The notes below the pieces were generated by a model, which was given only the letters and a program-made list of their open reading frames with translations, had not been told where the DNA came from and did no database searches. From Dryomyza anilis (taxonomy: Eukaryota; Arthropoda; Insecta; Diptera; Dryomyzidae), in contig OX638133.1 in the NCBI GenBank assembly GCA_951804985.1, forward strand, positions 28,116,963-28,180,962: a stretch of DNA of 64,000 nt, read 5' to 3'. Below, piece after piece: positions 1 to 14,449 of the stretch; position 1 is the first letter of the stretch; every line of letters begins with the position of its first letter. Both the position numbers and the translations under genes were made by a program.

Positions 1-598
1 ATGAATTTTTCCATAATTAATCTACTTTGATATCTCTATAAAATGCGCCCACTTTGACCCCTCTACGACGCTCCGTTTAGAAGATATGAAGGATTTAAGA
101 AACATTTGATTCATCAGCAGACTTCTCTAGGACCAATCGACCGATTTTAATGAATTTTTCCATAAATAATCTACTTTGATATCTCTATAAAATGCGCCCA
201 CTTTGACCCCTCTACGACGCTCCGTTTAGAAGATATGAAGGATTTAAGAAACATTTGATTCATCAGCAGATTTCTCTAGGACCAATCGACCGATTTTAAT
301 GAATTTTTCCATAAATAATCTACTTTGATATCTCTATAAAATGCGACTTTGACCCCTCTACGACGCTCCGTTTAGAAGATATGAAGGATTTAAGAAATAT
401 TTGATTCATCAGCAGATTTCTCTAGGACCAATCGACCGATTTTAATGAATTTTTCCATAAATAATCTACATTGATATCTCTATAAAATGCGCCCACCTTG
501 ACGCCTCTACGACGCTCCGTTTAGAAGATATCAAGGATTTAAGAAACATTTAATTCATCAGCAGATTTCTCTAGGACCAATCGACCGATTTTAATGAA

Positions 599-3500
599 TC
601 CATAAATAAACTACTTTGATATCTCTTTAAATGCGCCCACTTTGACGCCTCTACGACGCTCCGGTTAGAAGATATGATTTGATTCATCAACAGATTTCTC
701 TAGGACCACTCGACCGATTTTAATGAATTTTTCCTTAAATAATCTACTTTGATATCTCTATAAAATGACCCCTTTGACCCCTCTACGACCCTCCGTTTAG
801 AAGATATGAAGGATTTAAGAAACATTTGATTCATCAGCTGATTTCTCTAGGACCACTCGTCCGATTTTAATGAATTTTTCCATAAATAATCTACTTTGAT
901 ATCTCTATAAAATGCGCCCACTTTGACCCCTCTACGACGCTCCGTTTAGAAGATATGAAGGATTTAAGAAACATTTGATTCATCAGCAGATTTCTCTAGG
1001 ACCACTCGACCGATTTTAATGAATTTTTCCATAAATAATCTACTTTGATATCTCTATAAAATACGCCCACTTTGTCCCCTCTACGACGCTCCGTTTAGAA
1101 GATATGAAGGATTTAAGAAACATTTGATTCATCAGCAGATTTCTCTAGGACCACTCGTCCGATTTTAATGAATTTTTCCATAAATAATCTACTTTGATAT
1201 CTCTATAAAATGCGCCCACTTTGACCCCTCTACGACGCTCCGTTAAGAAGATATGAAGGATTTAAGAAACAGTTGATTCATCAGCAGATTTCCCTAGGAC
1301 CAATCGACCGATTTTAATGAATTCAGCAGATTTCCCTAGGACCACTCGACCGATTTTAATGAATTTTTCCATAAATAATCTACTTTGATATCTCTATAAA
1401 ATCGCCCACTTTGTCCCCTCTACGACGCTCCATTTAGAAGATATGAAGGATTTAAGAAACATTTGATTCATCAGCAGATTTCTCTAGGACCACTCGACCG
1501 ATTTTAATGAATTTTTCCATAAATAATCTACTTTGATATCTCTATAAAATACGCCCACTTTGTCCCCTCTACGACGCTCCGTTTAGAAGATATGAAGGAT
1601 TTAAGAAACATTTGATTCATCAGCAGATTTCTCTAGGACCACTCGTCCGATTTTAATGAATTTTTCCATAAATAATCTACTTTGATATCTCTATAAAATG
1701 CGCCCACTTTGACCCCTCTACGACGCTCCGTTAAGAAGATATGAAGGATTTAAGAAACAGTTGATTCATCAGCAGATTTCCCTAGGACCAATCGACCGAT
1801 TTTAATGAATTTTTCCATAAATAATCTACTTTGATATCTCTATAAAATGCGCCCACTTTGACCCCTCTACGACGCTCCGTTAAGAAGATATGAAGGATTT
1901 AAGAAACATTTGATTCATCAGCAGATTTCCCTAGGACCAATCGACCGATTTTAATGAATTCAGCAGATTTCCCTAGGACCACTCGACCGATTTTAATGAA
2001 TTTTTCCATAAATAATCTACTTTGATATCTCTATAAAATGCGCCCACTTTGTCCCCTCTACGACGCTCCATTTAGAAGATATGAAGGATTTAAGAAACAT
2101 TTGATTCATCAGCAGATTTCTCTAGGACCACTCGACCGATTTTAATGAATTTTTCCATAAATAATCTACTTTGATATCTCTATAAAATACGCCCACTTTG
2201 TCCCCTCTACGACGCTCCGTTTAGAAGATATGAAGGATTTAAGAAACATTTGATTCATCAGCAGATTTCTCTAGGACCACTCGTCCGATTTTAATGAATT
2301 TTTCCATAAATAATCTACTTTGATATCTCTATAAAATGCGCCCACTTTGACCCCTCTACGACGCTCCGTTAAGAAGATATGAAGGTTTTAAGAAACAGTT
2401 GATTCATCAGCAGATTTCCCTAGGACCAATCGACCGATTTTAATGAATTTTTCCATAAATAATCTACTTTGATATCTCTATAAAATGCGCCCACTTTGAC
2501 CCCTCTACGACGCTCCGTTAAGAAGATATGAAGGATTTAAGAAACAGTTGATTCATCAGCAGATTTCCCTAGACCACTCGACCGATTTTAATGAATTTTT
2601 CCATAAATAATCTACTTTGATATCTCTATAAAATGCGCCCACTTTGTCCCCTCTACGACGCTCCGTTTAGAAGATATGAAGGATTTAAGAAACATTTGAT
2701 TCATCAGCAGATTTCTCTAGGACAACTCGTCCGATTTTAATGAATTTTTCCATAAATAATCTACTTTGATATCTCTATAAAATGCGCCCACTTTGACCCC
2801 TCTACGACGCTCCGTTAAGAAGATATGAAGGATTTAAGAAACAGTTGATTCATCAGCAGATTTCCCTAGACCACTCGACCGATTTTAATGAATTTTTCCA
2901 TAAATAATCTACTTTGATATCTCTATAAAATGCGCTCACTTTGACCCCTCTACGACGATCCGTTTAGAAGATATGAAGGATTTAAGAAACATTTGATTCA
3001 TCAGCAGATTTCTCTAGGACCACTCGTCCGATTTTAATGAATTTTTCCATAAATAATCTACTTTGATATCTCTATAAAATGCGCCCACTTTGACCCCTCT
3101 ACGACGATCCGTTTAGAAGATATGAAGGATTTAAGAAATATTTGATTCATCAGCTGATTTCTCTAGGACCACTCGACCGATTTTAATGAATTCAGCAGAT
3201 TTCTCTAGGACCAATCGACCGATTTTAATGAATTTTTCCATAAATAATCTACTTTGATATCTCTATAAAATGCGCCCACATTGACCCCTCTACGACGCTC
3301 CGTTAAGAAGATATGAAGGATTTAAGAAACAGTTGATTCATCAGCAGATTTCTCTAGGACCACTCGTCCGATTTTAATGAATTTTTCCATAAATAATCTA
3401 CTTTGATATCTCTATAAAATGCGCCCACTTTGTCCCCTCTACGACGCTTCGTTTAGAAGATATGAAGGATAATCTACTTTGATATCTCTATAAAATGCGC

Positions 3501-6500
3501 CCACTTTGTCCCCTCTACGACGCTTCGTTTAGAAGATATGAAGGATTTAAGAAACATTTGATTCATCAGCAGATTTCTCTAGGACCACTCGTCCGATTTT
3601 AATGAATTTTTCCATAAATAATCTACTTTGATATCTCTATAAAATGCGCCCACTTTGACCCCTCTACGACGCTCCGTTAAGAAGATATGAAGGATTTAAG
3701 AAACAGTTGATTCATCAGCAGATTTCCCTAGGACCAATCGACCGATTTTAATGAATTTTTCCATAAATAATCTATAAACTACTTTGATATCTCTTTAAAT
3801 GCGCCCACTTTGACGCCTCTACGACGCTCCGGTTAGAAGATATGATTTGATTCATCAACAGATTTCTCTAGGACCACTCGACCGATTTTAATGAATTTTT
3901 CCTTAAATAATCTACTTTGATATCTCTATAAAATGACCCCTTTGACCCCTCTACGACCCTCCGTTTAGAAGATATGAAGGATTTAAGAAACATTTGATTC
4001 ATCAGCTGATTTCTCTAGGACCACTCGTCCGATTTTAATGAATTTTTCCATAAATAATCTACTTTGATATCTCTATAAAATGCGCCCACTTTGACCCCTC
4101 TACGACGCTCCGTTTAGAAGATATGAAGGATTTAAGAAACATTTGATTCATCAGCAGATTTCTCTAGGACCACTCGACCGATTTTAATGAATTTTTCCAT
4201 AAATAATCTACTTTGATATCTCTATAAAATACGCCCACTTTGTCCCCTCTACGACGCTCCGTTTAGAAGATATGAAGGATTTAAGAAACATTTGATTCAT
4301 CAGCAGATTTCTCTAGGACCACTCGTCCGATTTTAATGAATTTTTCCATAAATAATCTACTTTGATATCTCTATAAAATGCGCCCACTTTGACCCCTCTA
4401 CGACGCTCCGTTAAGAAGATATGAAGGATTTAAGAAACAGTTGATTCATCAGCAGATTTCCCTAGGACCAATCGACCGATTTTAATGAATTCAGCAGATT
4501 TCCCTAGGACCACTCGACCGATTTTAATGAATTTTTCCATAAATAATCTACTTTGATATCTCTATAAAATCGCCCACTTTGTCCCCTCTACGACGCTCCA
4601 TTTAGAAGATATGAAGGATTTAAGAAACATTTGATTCATCAGCAGATTTCTCTAGGACCACTCGACCGATTTTAATGAATTTTTCCATAAATAATCTACT
4701 TTGATATCTCTATAAAATACGCCCACTTTGTCCCCTCTACGACGCTCCGTTTAGAAGATATGAAGGATTTAAGAAACATTTGATTCATCAGCAGATTTCT
4801 CTAGGACCACTCGTCCGATTTTAATGAATTTTTCCATAAATAATCTACTTTGATATCTCTATAAAATGCGCCCACTTTGACCCCTCTACGACGCTCCGTT
4901 AAGAAGATATGAAGGATTTAAGAAACAGTTGATTCATCAGCAGATTTCCCTAGGACCAATCGACCGATTTTAATGAATTTTTCCATAAATAATCTACTTT
5001 GATATCTCTATAAAATGCGCCCACTTTGACCCCTCTACGACGCTCCGTTAAGAAGATATGAAGGATTTAAGAAACATTTGATTCATCAGCAGATTTCCCT
5101 AGGACCAATCGACCGATTTTAATGAATTCAGCAGATTTCCCTAGGACCACTCGACCGATTTTAATGAATTTTTCCATAAATAATCTACTTTGATATCTCT
5201 ATAAAATGCGCCCACTTTGTCCCCTCTACGACGCTCCATTTAGAAGATATGAAGGATTTAAGAAACATTTGATTCATCAGCAGATTTCTCTAGGACCACT
5301 CGTCCGATTTTAATGAATTTTTCCATAAATAATCTACTTTGATATCTCTATAAAATGCGCCCACTTTGACCCCTCTACGACGCTCCGTTAAGAAGATATG
5401 AAGGATTTAAGAAACAGTTGATTCATCAGCAGATTTCCCTAGGACCAATCGACCGATTTTAATGAATTTTTCCATAAATAATCTACTTTGATATCTCTAT
5501 AAAATGCGCCCACTTTGACCCCTCTACGACGCTCCGTTAAGAAGATATGAAGGATTTAAGAAACAGTTGATTCATCAGCAGATTTCCCTAGACCACTCGA
5601 CCGATTTTAATGAATTTTTCCATAAATAATCTACTTTGATATCTCTATAAAATGCGCCCACTTTGTCCCCTCTACGACGCTCCGTTTAGAAGATATGAAG
5701 GATTTAAGAAACATTTGATTCATCAGCAGATTTCTCTAGGACAACTCGACTGATTTTAATGAATTTTTCCATAAATAATCTACTTTGATATCTCTATAAA
5801 ATGCGCCCACTTTGACCCCTCTACGACGCTCCGTTAAGAAGATATGAAGGATTTAAGAAACAGTTGATTCATCAGCAGATTTCCCTAGACCACTCGACCG
5901 ATTTTCCATAAATAATCTACTTTGATATCTCTATAAAATGCGCCCACTTTGACCCCTCTACGACGCTCCGTTAAGAAGATATGAAGGATTTAAGAAACAG
6001 TTGATTCATCAGCAGATTTCCCTAGACCACTCGACCGATTTTAATGAATTTTTCCATAAATAATCTACTTTGATATCTCTATAAAATGCGCCCACTTTGT
6101 CCCCTCTACGACGCTCCGTTTAGAAGATATGAAGGATTTAAGAAACATTTGATTCATCAGCAGATTTCTCTAGGACCACTCGACCGATTTTAATGAATTC
6201 AGCAGATTTCTCTAGGACCAATCGACCGATTTTAATGAATTTTTCCATAAATAATCTACTTTGATATCTCTATAAAATGCGCCCACTTTGACCCCTCTAC
6301 GACGCTCCGTTAAGAAGATATGAAGGATTTAAGAAACAGTTGATTCATCAGCAGATTTCTCTAGGACCACTCGTCCGATTTTAATGAATTTTTCCATAAA
6401 TAATCTACTTTGATATCTCTATAAAATGCGCCCACTTTGTCCCCTCTACGACGCTTCGTTTAGAAGATATGAAGGATTTAAGAAACATTTGATTCATCAG

Positions 6501-6540
6501 CAGATTTCTCTAGGACCACTCGTCCGATTTTAATGAATTT
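599..6540 (+). repeat. Duplicated 3.17-kb higher-order block inside the satellite
   Basis: The stretch from about 599 to 3530 reappears from about 3767 to 6540. An odd monomer carrying CTCTTTAAATG and GACGCCTCTACG starts its CTACTTTGAT at 611 and again at 3779, an offset of 3168 bp. The short-monomer junction ATTCAGCAG sits at 1321 and 1958 in the first copy, and at 4489 and 5126 in the second, again an offset of 3168. Near 5290 the second copy lacks one monomer, and the offset falls to about 3019 (TAGACCACTCG at 2571 versus 5590), exactly 149 less. This is a recent segmental duplication of about 21 monomers followed by loss of one monomer. Confidence 0.9.
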
Positions 6541-7140
6541 TTCCATAAATAATCTACTTTGATATCTCTATAAAATGCGCCCACTTTGACCCCTCTACGA
6601 CGCTCCGTTAAGAAGATATGAAGGATTTAAGAAACAGTTGATTCATCAGCAGATTTCCCTAGACCACTCGACCGATTTTAATGAATTTTTCCATAAATAA
6701 TCTACTTTGATATCTCTATAAAATGCGCTCACTTTGACCCCTCTACGACGATCCGTTTAGAAGATATGAAGGATTTAAGAAACATTTAATTCATCAGCTG
6801 ATTTCTCTAGGACCACTCGTCCGATTTTAATGAATTTTTCCATAAATAATCTACTTTGATATCTCTATAAAATGCGCCCACTTTGACCCCTCTACGACGC
6901 TCCGTTTAGAAACATTTGATTCATCAGCTGATTTCTCTAGGACCACTCGAACGATTTTAATGAATTTTTCCATAAATAATCTACTTTGATATCTCTATAA
7001 AATGCGCCCACTTTGACCCCTCTACGACGCTCCGTTTAGAAGATATGAAGGATTTAAGAAATATTTGATTCATCAGCTGATTTCTCTAGGACCACTCGAC
7101 CGATTTTAATGAATTCAGCAGATTTCTCTAGGACCACTCG
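1311..7140 (+). repeat. Recurrent 42-bp short monomers within the satellite
   Basis: In seven places ATTTTAATGAATT runs straight into CAGCAGATTTC, giving a monomer of about 42 bp instead of 149 bp. These start near 1311, 1949, 3180, 4480, 5117, 6187 and 7103. The join lies where GAATT resembles GATTCATCAGCAG, so one deletion by short-homology misalignment later spread by duplication is the simplest reading. The spacings mirror the 3.17-kb block duplication. Confidence 0.85.
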
Positions 7141-7399
7141 ACCGATTTTAATGAATTTTTCCATAAATAATCTACTTTGATATCTCTATAAAATGCGCCC
7201 ACTTTGACCCTTCTACGACGCTCCGTTTAGAAGATATGAAGGATTTAAGAAACATTTGATTCATCAGCAGATTTCCCTCGGAAATTTCCCTAGAGAAATT
7301 CCCTAGGACCACTCGACCGATTTTAATGAATTTTTCCATAAATAATCTACTTTGATATCTCTATAAAATGCGCCCACTTTGACCCCTCTACGACGCTCC

Positions 7400-9110
7400 G
7401 TTTAGAAGATATGAACGATTTAAGAAACAGTTGATTCATCAGCAGATTTCTCTAGGACCACTCGACCGATTTTAATGAATTTTTCCATAAATAATCTACT
7501 TTGATATCTCTATAAAATGCGCCCACTTTGACCCCTCTACGACGCTCCGTTTAGAAGATATAAAGGATTTAAGAAACATTTGATTCATCAGCAGATTTCT
7601 CTAGGACCACTCGACCGATTTTAATGAATTTTTCCATAAATAATCTACTTTGATATCTCTATAAAATACGCCCACTTTGACCCCTCTACGACGCTCCGTT
7701 TAGAAGATATGAAGGATTTAAGAAACATTTGATTCATCAGCTGATTTCTCTAGGACCACTCGACCGATTTTAATGAATTTTTCCATAAATAATCTACTTT
7801 GATATCTCTATAAAATGCGCCCACTTTGACCCCTCTACGACGCTCCGTTTAGAAGATACGAAGGATTTAAGTAACATTTGATTCATCAGCAGATTTCTCT
7901 AGGACCACTCGACCGATTTTAATGAATTTTTCCATAAATAATCTACTTTGATATCTCTATAAAATGCGCCCACTTTGACCCTTCTACGACGCTCCGTTTA
8001 GAAGATACGAAGGATTTAAGAAACATTTGATTCATCAGCAGATTTCTCTAGGACCACTCGACCGATTTTAATGAATTTTTCCATAAATAATCTACTTTGA
8101 TATCTCTATAAAATACGCCCACTTTGACCCCTCTACGACGCTCCGTTTAGAAGATATGAACGATTTAAGAAACAGTTGATTCATCAGCAGATTTCTCTAG
8201 GACCACTCGACCGATTTTAATGAATTTTTCCATAAATAATCTACTTTGATATCTCTATAAAATGCGCCCACTTTGACCCCTCTACGACGCTCCGTTTAGA
8301 AGATATAAAGGATTTAAGAAACATTTGATTCATCAGCAGATTTCTCTAGGACCACTCGACCGATTTTAATGAATTTTTCCATAAATAATCTACTTTGATA
8401 TCTCTATAAAATACGCCCACTTTGACCCCTCTACGACGCTCCGTTTAGAAGATATGAAGGATTTAAGAAACATTTGATTCATCAGCTGATTTCTCTAGGA
8501 CCACTCGACCGATTTTAATGAATTTTTCCATAAATAATCTACTTTGATATCTCTATAAAATGCGCCCACTTTGACCCCTCTACGACGCTCCGTTTAGAAG
8601 ATACGAAGGATTTAAGTAACATTTGATTCATCAGCAGATTTCTCTAGGACCACTCGACCGATTTTAATGAATTTTTCCATAAATAATCTACTTTGATATC
8701 TCTATAAAATGCGCCCACTTTGACCCCTCTACGACGCTCCGTTTAGAAGATACGAAGGATTTAAGTAACATTTGATTCATCAGCAGATTTCTCTAGGACC
8801 ACTCGACCGATTTTAATGAATTTTTCCATAAATAATCTACTTTGATATCTCTATAAAATGCGCCCACTTTGACCCCTCTACGACGCTCCGTTTAGAAGAT
8901 ATAAAGGATTTAAGAAACATTTGATTCATCAGCAGATTTCTCTAGGACCACTCGACCGATTTTAATGAATTTTTCCATAAATAATCTACTTTGATATCTC
9001 TATAAAATACGCCCACTTTGACCCCTCTACGACGCTCCGTTTAGAAGATATGAAGGATTTAAGAAACATTTGATTCATCAGCTGATTTCTCTAGGACCAC
9101 TCGACCGATT
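7400..9110 (+). repeat. Five-monomer (745-bp) higher-order period
   Basis: Diagnostic variants recur at a fixed offset. ATGAACGATTTAAG near 7412 recurs near 8157. GATATAAAGG near 7557 recurs near 8302, and then about 595 bp later near 8897. The first offset equals 5 x 149 and the second about 4 x 149. Adjacent blocks have clearly been copied as multi-monomer units. Confidence 0.8.
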
Positions 9111-12100
9111 TTAATGAATTTTTCCATAAATAATCTACTTTGATATCTCTATAAAATACGCCCACTTTGACCCCTCTACGACGCTCCGTTAAGAAGATAT
9201 GAAGGATTTAAGAAACAGTTGATTCATCAGCAGATTTCCCTAGACCACTCGACCGATTTTAATGAATTTTTCCATAAATAATCTACTTTGATATCTCTAT
9301 AAAATGCGCCCACTTTGTCCCCTCTACGACGCTCCGTTTAGAAGATATGAAGGATTTAAGAAACATTTGATTCATCAGCAGATTTCCCTAGGACCACTCG
9401 ACCGATTTTAATGAATTTTTCCATAAATAATCTACTTTGATATCTCTATAAAATGCGCCCACTTTGACCCCTCTACGACGCTCCGTTTAGAAGATATGAA
9501 GGATTTAAGAAACATTTGATTCATCAGCTGATTTCTCTAGGACCACTCGACCGATTTTAATGAATTTTTCCATAAATAATCTACTTTGATATCTCTATAA
9601 AATGCGCCCACTTTGACCCCTCTACGACGGTCCGTTTAGAAGATATAAAGGATTTAAGAAACATTTGATTCATCAGCAGATTTCCCTCGGACCACTCGAC
9701 CGATTTTAATGAATTTTTCCATAAATAATCTACTTTGATATCTCCATAAAATGCGCCCACTTTGTCCCCTCTACGACGCTCCGTTTAGAAGATATGAAGG
9801 ATTTAAGAAACATTTGATTCATCAGCAGATTTCTCTAGGACCACTCGACCGATTTTAATGAATTTTTCCATAAATAATCTACTTTGATATCTCTATAAAA
9901 TGCGCTCACTTTGTCCCCTCTACGACGCTCCGTTTAGAAGATATGAAGGATTTAAGAAACATTTGATTCATCAGCAGATTTCCCTAGGACCACTCGACCG
10001 ATTTTAATGAATTTTTCCATAAATAATCTACTTTGATATCTCTATAAAATGCGCCCACTTTGACCCCTCTACGACGCTCCGTTTAGAAGATATGAACGAT
10101 TTAAGAAACAGTTGATTCATCAGCAGATTTCCCTAGGACCAATCGACCGATTTTAATGAATTTTTCCATAAATAATCTACTTTGATATCTCTATAAAATG
10201 CGCCCACTTTGACCCCTCTACGACGCTCCGTTTAGAAGATATAAAGGATTTAAGAAACATTTGATTCATCAGCAGATTTCCCTCGGACCACTCGACCGAT
10301 TTTAATGAATTTTTCCATAAATAATCTACTTTGATATCTCTATAAAATGCGCCCACTTTGTCCCCTCTACGACGCTCCGTTTAGAAGATATGAAGGATTT
10401 AAGAAACATTTGATTCATCAGCAGATTTCTCTAGGACCACTCGACCGATTTTAATGAATTTTTCCATAAATAATCTACTTTGATATCTCTATAAAATGCG
10501 CCCACTTTGACCCCTCTACGACGCTCCGTTTCGAAGATATGAAGGATTTAAGAAACATTTGATTCATCAGCTGATTTCTCTAGGACCACTCGACCGATTT
10601 TAATGAATTTTTCCATAAATAATCTACTTTGATATCTCTATAAAATGCGCCCACTTTGACCCCTCTACGACGCTCCGTTTAGAAGATATAAAGGATTTAA
10701 GAAACATTTGATTCATCAGCAGATTTCCCTCGGACCACTCGACCGATTTTAATGAATTTTTCCATAAATAATCTACTTTGATATCTCTATAAAATGCGCG
10801 CACTTTGTCCCCTATACGACGCTCCGTTTAGAAGATATGAAGGATTTAAGAAACATTTGATTCATCAGCAGATTTCTCTAGGACCACTCGTCCGATTTTA
10901 ATGAATTTTTCCATAAATAATCTACTTTGATATCTCTATAAAATGCGCCCACTTTGACCCCTCTACGACGCTCCGTTTAGAAGATATGAAGGATTTAAGA
11001 AACATTTGATTCATCAGCAAATTTCTCTAGGACCACTCGACCGATTTTAATGAATTTTTCCATAAATAATCTACTTTGATATCTCTATAAAATGCGCCCA
11101 CCTTGACCCCTCTACGACGCTCCGTTTAGAAGATATGAAGGATTTAAGAAACAATTGATTCATCAGCAGATTTCTCTAGGACCACTCGACCGATTTTAAT
11201 GAATTTTTCCATAAATAATCTACTTTGATATCTCTATAAAATGCGCCCACTTTGACCGCTCTACGGCGCTCCGTTTAGAAGATATGAAGGATTTAAGAAA
11301 CATTTGATTCATCAGCAGATTTCTCTAGGACCACTCGACCGATTTTAATGAATTTTTCCATAAATAATCTACTTTGATATCTCTATAAAATGCTCCCACT
11401 TTGACCCCTCTACGACGCTCCGTTTAGAAGATATGAAGGATTTAAGAAACATTTGATTCATCAGCAGATTTCTCTAGGACCACTCGACCAACTTTGACCC
11501 CTCTACGACGCTCCGTTTAGAAGATATGAAGGATTTAAGAAACATTTGATTCATCAGCAAATTTCTCTAGGACCACTCGACCGATTTTAATGAATTTTTC
11601 CATAAATAATCTACTTTGATATCTCTATAAAATGCGCCCACCTTGACCCCTCTACGACGCTCCGTTTAGAAGATATGAAGGATTTAAGAAACAATTGATT
11701 CATCAGCAGATTTCTCTAGGACCACTCGACCGATTTTAATGAATTTTTCCATAAATAATCTACTTTGATATCTCTATAAAATGCGCCCACTTTGACCCCT
11801 CTACGACGCTCCGTTTAGAAGATATGAAGGATTTAAGAAACAGTTGATTCATCAGCAGATTTCTCTAGGACCACTCGACCGATTTTAATGAATTTTTCCA
11901 TAAATAATCTACTTTGATATCTCTATAAAATGCGCCCACTTTGACCCCTCTACGACGCTCCGTTTAGAAGATATGAAGGATTTAAGAAACAGTTGATTCA
12001 TCAGCAGATTTCTCTAGGACCACTCGACCGATTTTAATGAATTTTTCCATAAATAATCTACTTTGATATCTCTATAAAATGCGCCCACTTTGACCCCTCT

Positions 12101-12199
12101 ACGACGCTCCGTTTAGAAGATATGAAGGATTTAAGAAACAGTTGATTCATCAGCAGATTTCCCTAGGACCACTCGACCGATTTTAATGAATTTTTCCAT

Positions 12200-13500
12200 A
12201 AATAATCTACTTTGATATCTCTATAAAATGCGCCCACTTTGACCCCTCTACGACGCTCCGTTTAGAAGATACGAAGGATTTAAGAAACATTTGATTCATC
12301 AGCAGATTTCTCTAGGACCACTCGACCGATTTTAATGAATTTTTCCATAAATAATCTACTTTGATATCTCTATAAAATGCGCCCACTTTGACCCCTCTAC
12401 GACGCTCCGTTTAGAAGATATGAAGGATTTAAGAAACAGTTGATTCATCAGCAGATTTCTCTAGGACCACTCGACCGATTTTAATGAATTTTTCCATAAA
12501 AAATCTACTTTGATATCTCTATAAAATGCGCCCACTTTGACCCCTCTACGACGCTCCGTTTAGAAGATATGAAGGATTTAAGAAACATTTGATTCATCAG
12601 CAGATTTCTCTAGGACCACTCGACCGATTTTAATGAATTTTTCCATAAATAATCTACTTTGATATCTCTATAAAATGCGCCCACTTTGACCCCTCTACGA
12701 CGCTCCGTTTAGAAGATATGAAGGATTTAAGAAACAGTTGATTCATCAGCAGATTTCCCTAGGACCACTCGACCGATTTTAATGAATTTTTCCATAAATA
12801 ATCTACTTTGATATCTCTATAAAATGCGCCCACTTTGACCCCTCTACGACGCTCCGTTTAGAAGATACGAAGGATTTAAGAAACATTTGATTCATCAGCA
12901 GATTTCTCTAGGACCACTCGACCGATTTTAATGAATTTTTCCATAAATAATCTACTTTGATATCTCTATAAAATGCGCCCACTTTGACCCCTCTACGACG
13001 CTCCGTTTAGAAGATATGAAGGATTTAAGAAACAGTTGATTCATCAGCAGATTTCTCTAGGACCACTCGACCGATTTTAATGAATTTTTCCATAAAAAAT
13101 CTACTTTGATATCTCTATAAAATGCGCCCACTTTGACCCCTCTACGACGCTCCGTTTAGAAGATATGAAGGATTTAAGAAACATTTGATTCATCAGCAGA
13201 TTTCTCTAGGACCACTCGACCGATTTTAATGAATTTTTCCATAAATAATCTACTTTGATATCTCTATAAAATGCGCCCACTTTGACCCCTCTACGACGCT
13301 CCGTTTAGAAGATATGAAGGATTTAAGAAACAGTTGATTCATCAGCAGATTTCCCTAGGACCACTCGACCGATTTTAATGAATTTTTCCATAAATAATCT
13401 ACTTTGATATATCTATAAAATGCGTCCACTTTGACCCCTCTACGACGCTCCGTTTAGAAGATACGAAGGATTTAAGAAACATTTGATTCATCAGCAGATT
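12200..13500 (+). repeat. Four-monomer (596-bp) higher-order period
   Basis: A monomer with the rare reading CATAAAAAATCTAC lies near 12496 and again near 13092, and the flanking GATACGAAGG variants follow the same spacing. The spacing is 596 bp, exactly four monomers. A third, partial echo is seen near 13985. Confidence 0.8.
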
Positions 13501-14449
13501 TCTCTAGGACCACTCGACCGATTTTAATGAATTTTTCCATAAATAATCTACTTTGATATCTCTATAAAATGCGCCCACTTTGACCCCTCTACGACGCTCC
13601 GTTTAGAAGATATGAAGGATTTAAGAAACAGTTGATTCATCAGCAGATTTCCCTAGGACCACTCGACCGATTTTAATGAATTTTTCCATAAATAATCTAC
13701 TTTGATATCTCTATAAAATGCGCCCACTTTGACCCCTCTACGACGCTCCGTTTAGAAGATACGAAGGATTTAAGAAACATTTGATTCATCAGCAGATTTC
13801 TCTAGGACCACTCGACAGATTTTAATGAATTTTTCCATAAATAATCTACTTTGATATCTCTATAAAATGCGCCCACTTTGACCCCTCTACGACGCTCCGT
13901 TTAGAAGATATGAAGGACTTAAGAAAGATTTGATTCATCAGCAGATTTCTCTAGGACCACTCGACCGATTTTAATGAATTTTTCCATAAAAAATCTACTT
14001 TGATATCTCTATAAAATGCGCCCACTTTGACCCCTCTACGACGCTCCGTTTAGAAGATATGAAGGATTTAAGAAACATTTGATTCATCAGCAGATTTCTC
14101 TAGGACCACTCGACCGATTTTAATGAATTTTTCCATAAATAATCTACTTTGATATCTCTATAAAATGCGCCCACTTTGACCCCTCTACGACGCTCCGTTT
14201 AGAAGATATGAAGGATTTAAGAAACAGTTGATTCATCAGCAGATTTCTCTAGGACCACTCGACCGATTTTAATGAATTTTTCCATAAATAATCTACTTTG
14301 ATATCTCTATAAAATGCGCCCACTTTGACCCCTCTACGACGCTCCGTTTAGAAGATATGAAGGACTTAAGAAAGATTTGATTCATCAGCAGATTTCTCTA
14401 GGACCACTCGACCGATTTTAATGAATTTTTCCATAAATAATCTACTTTG

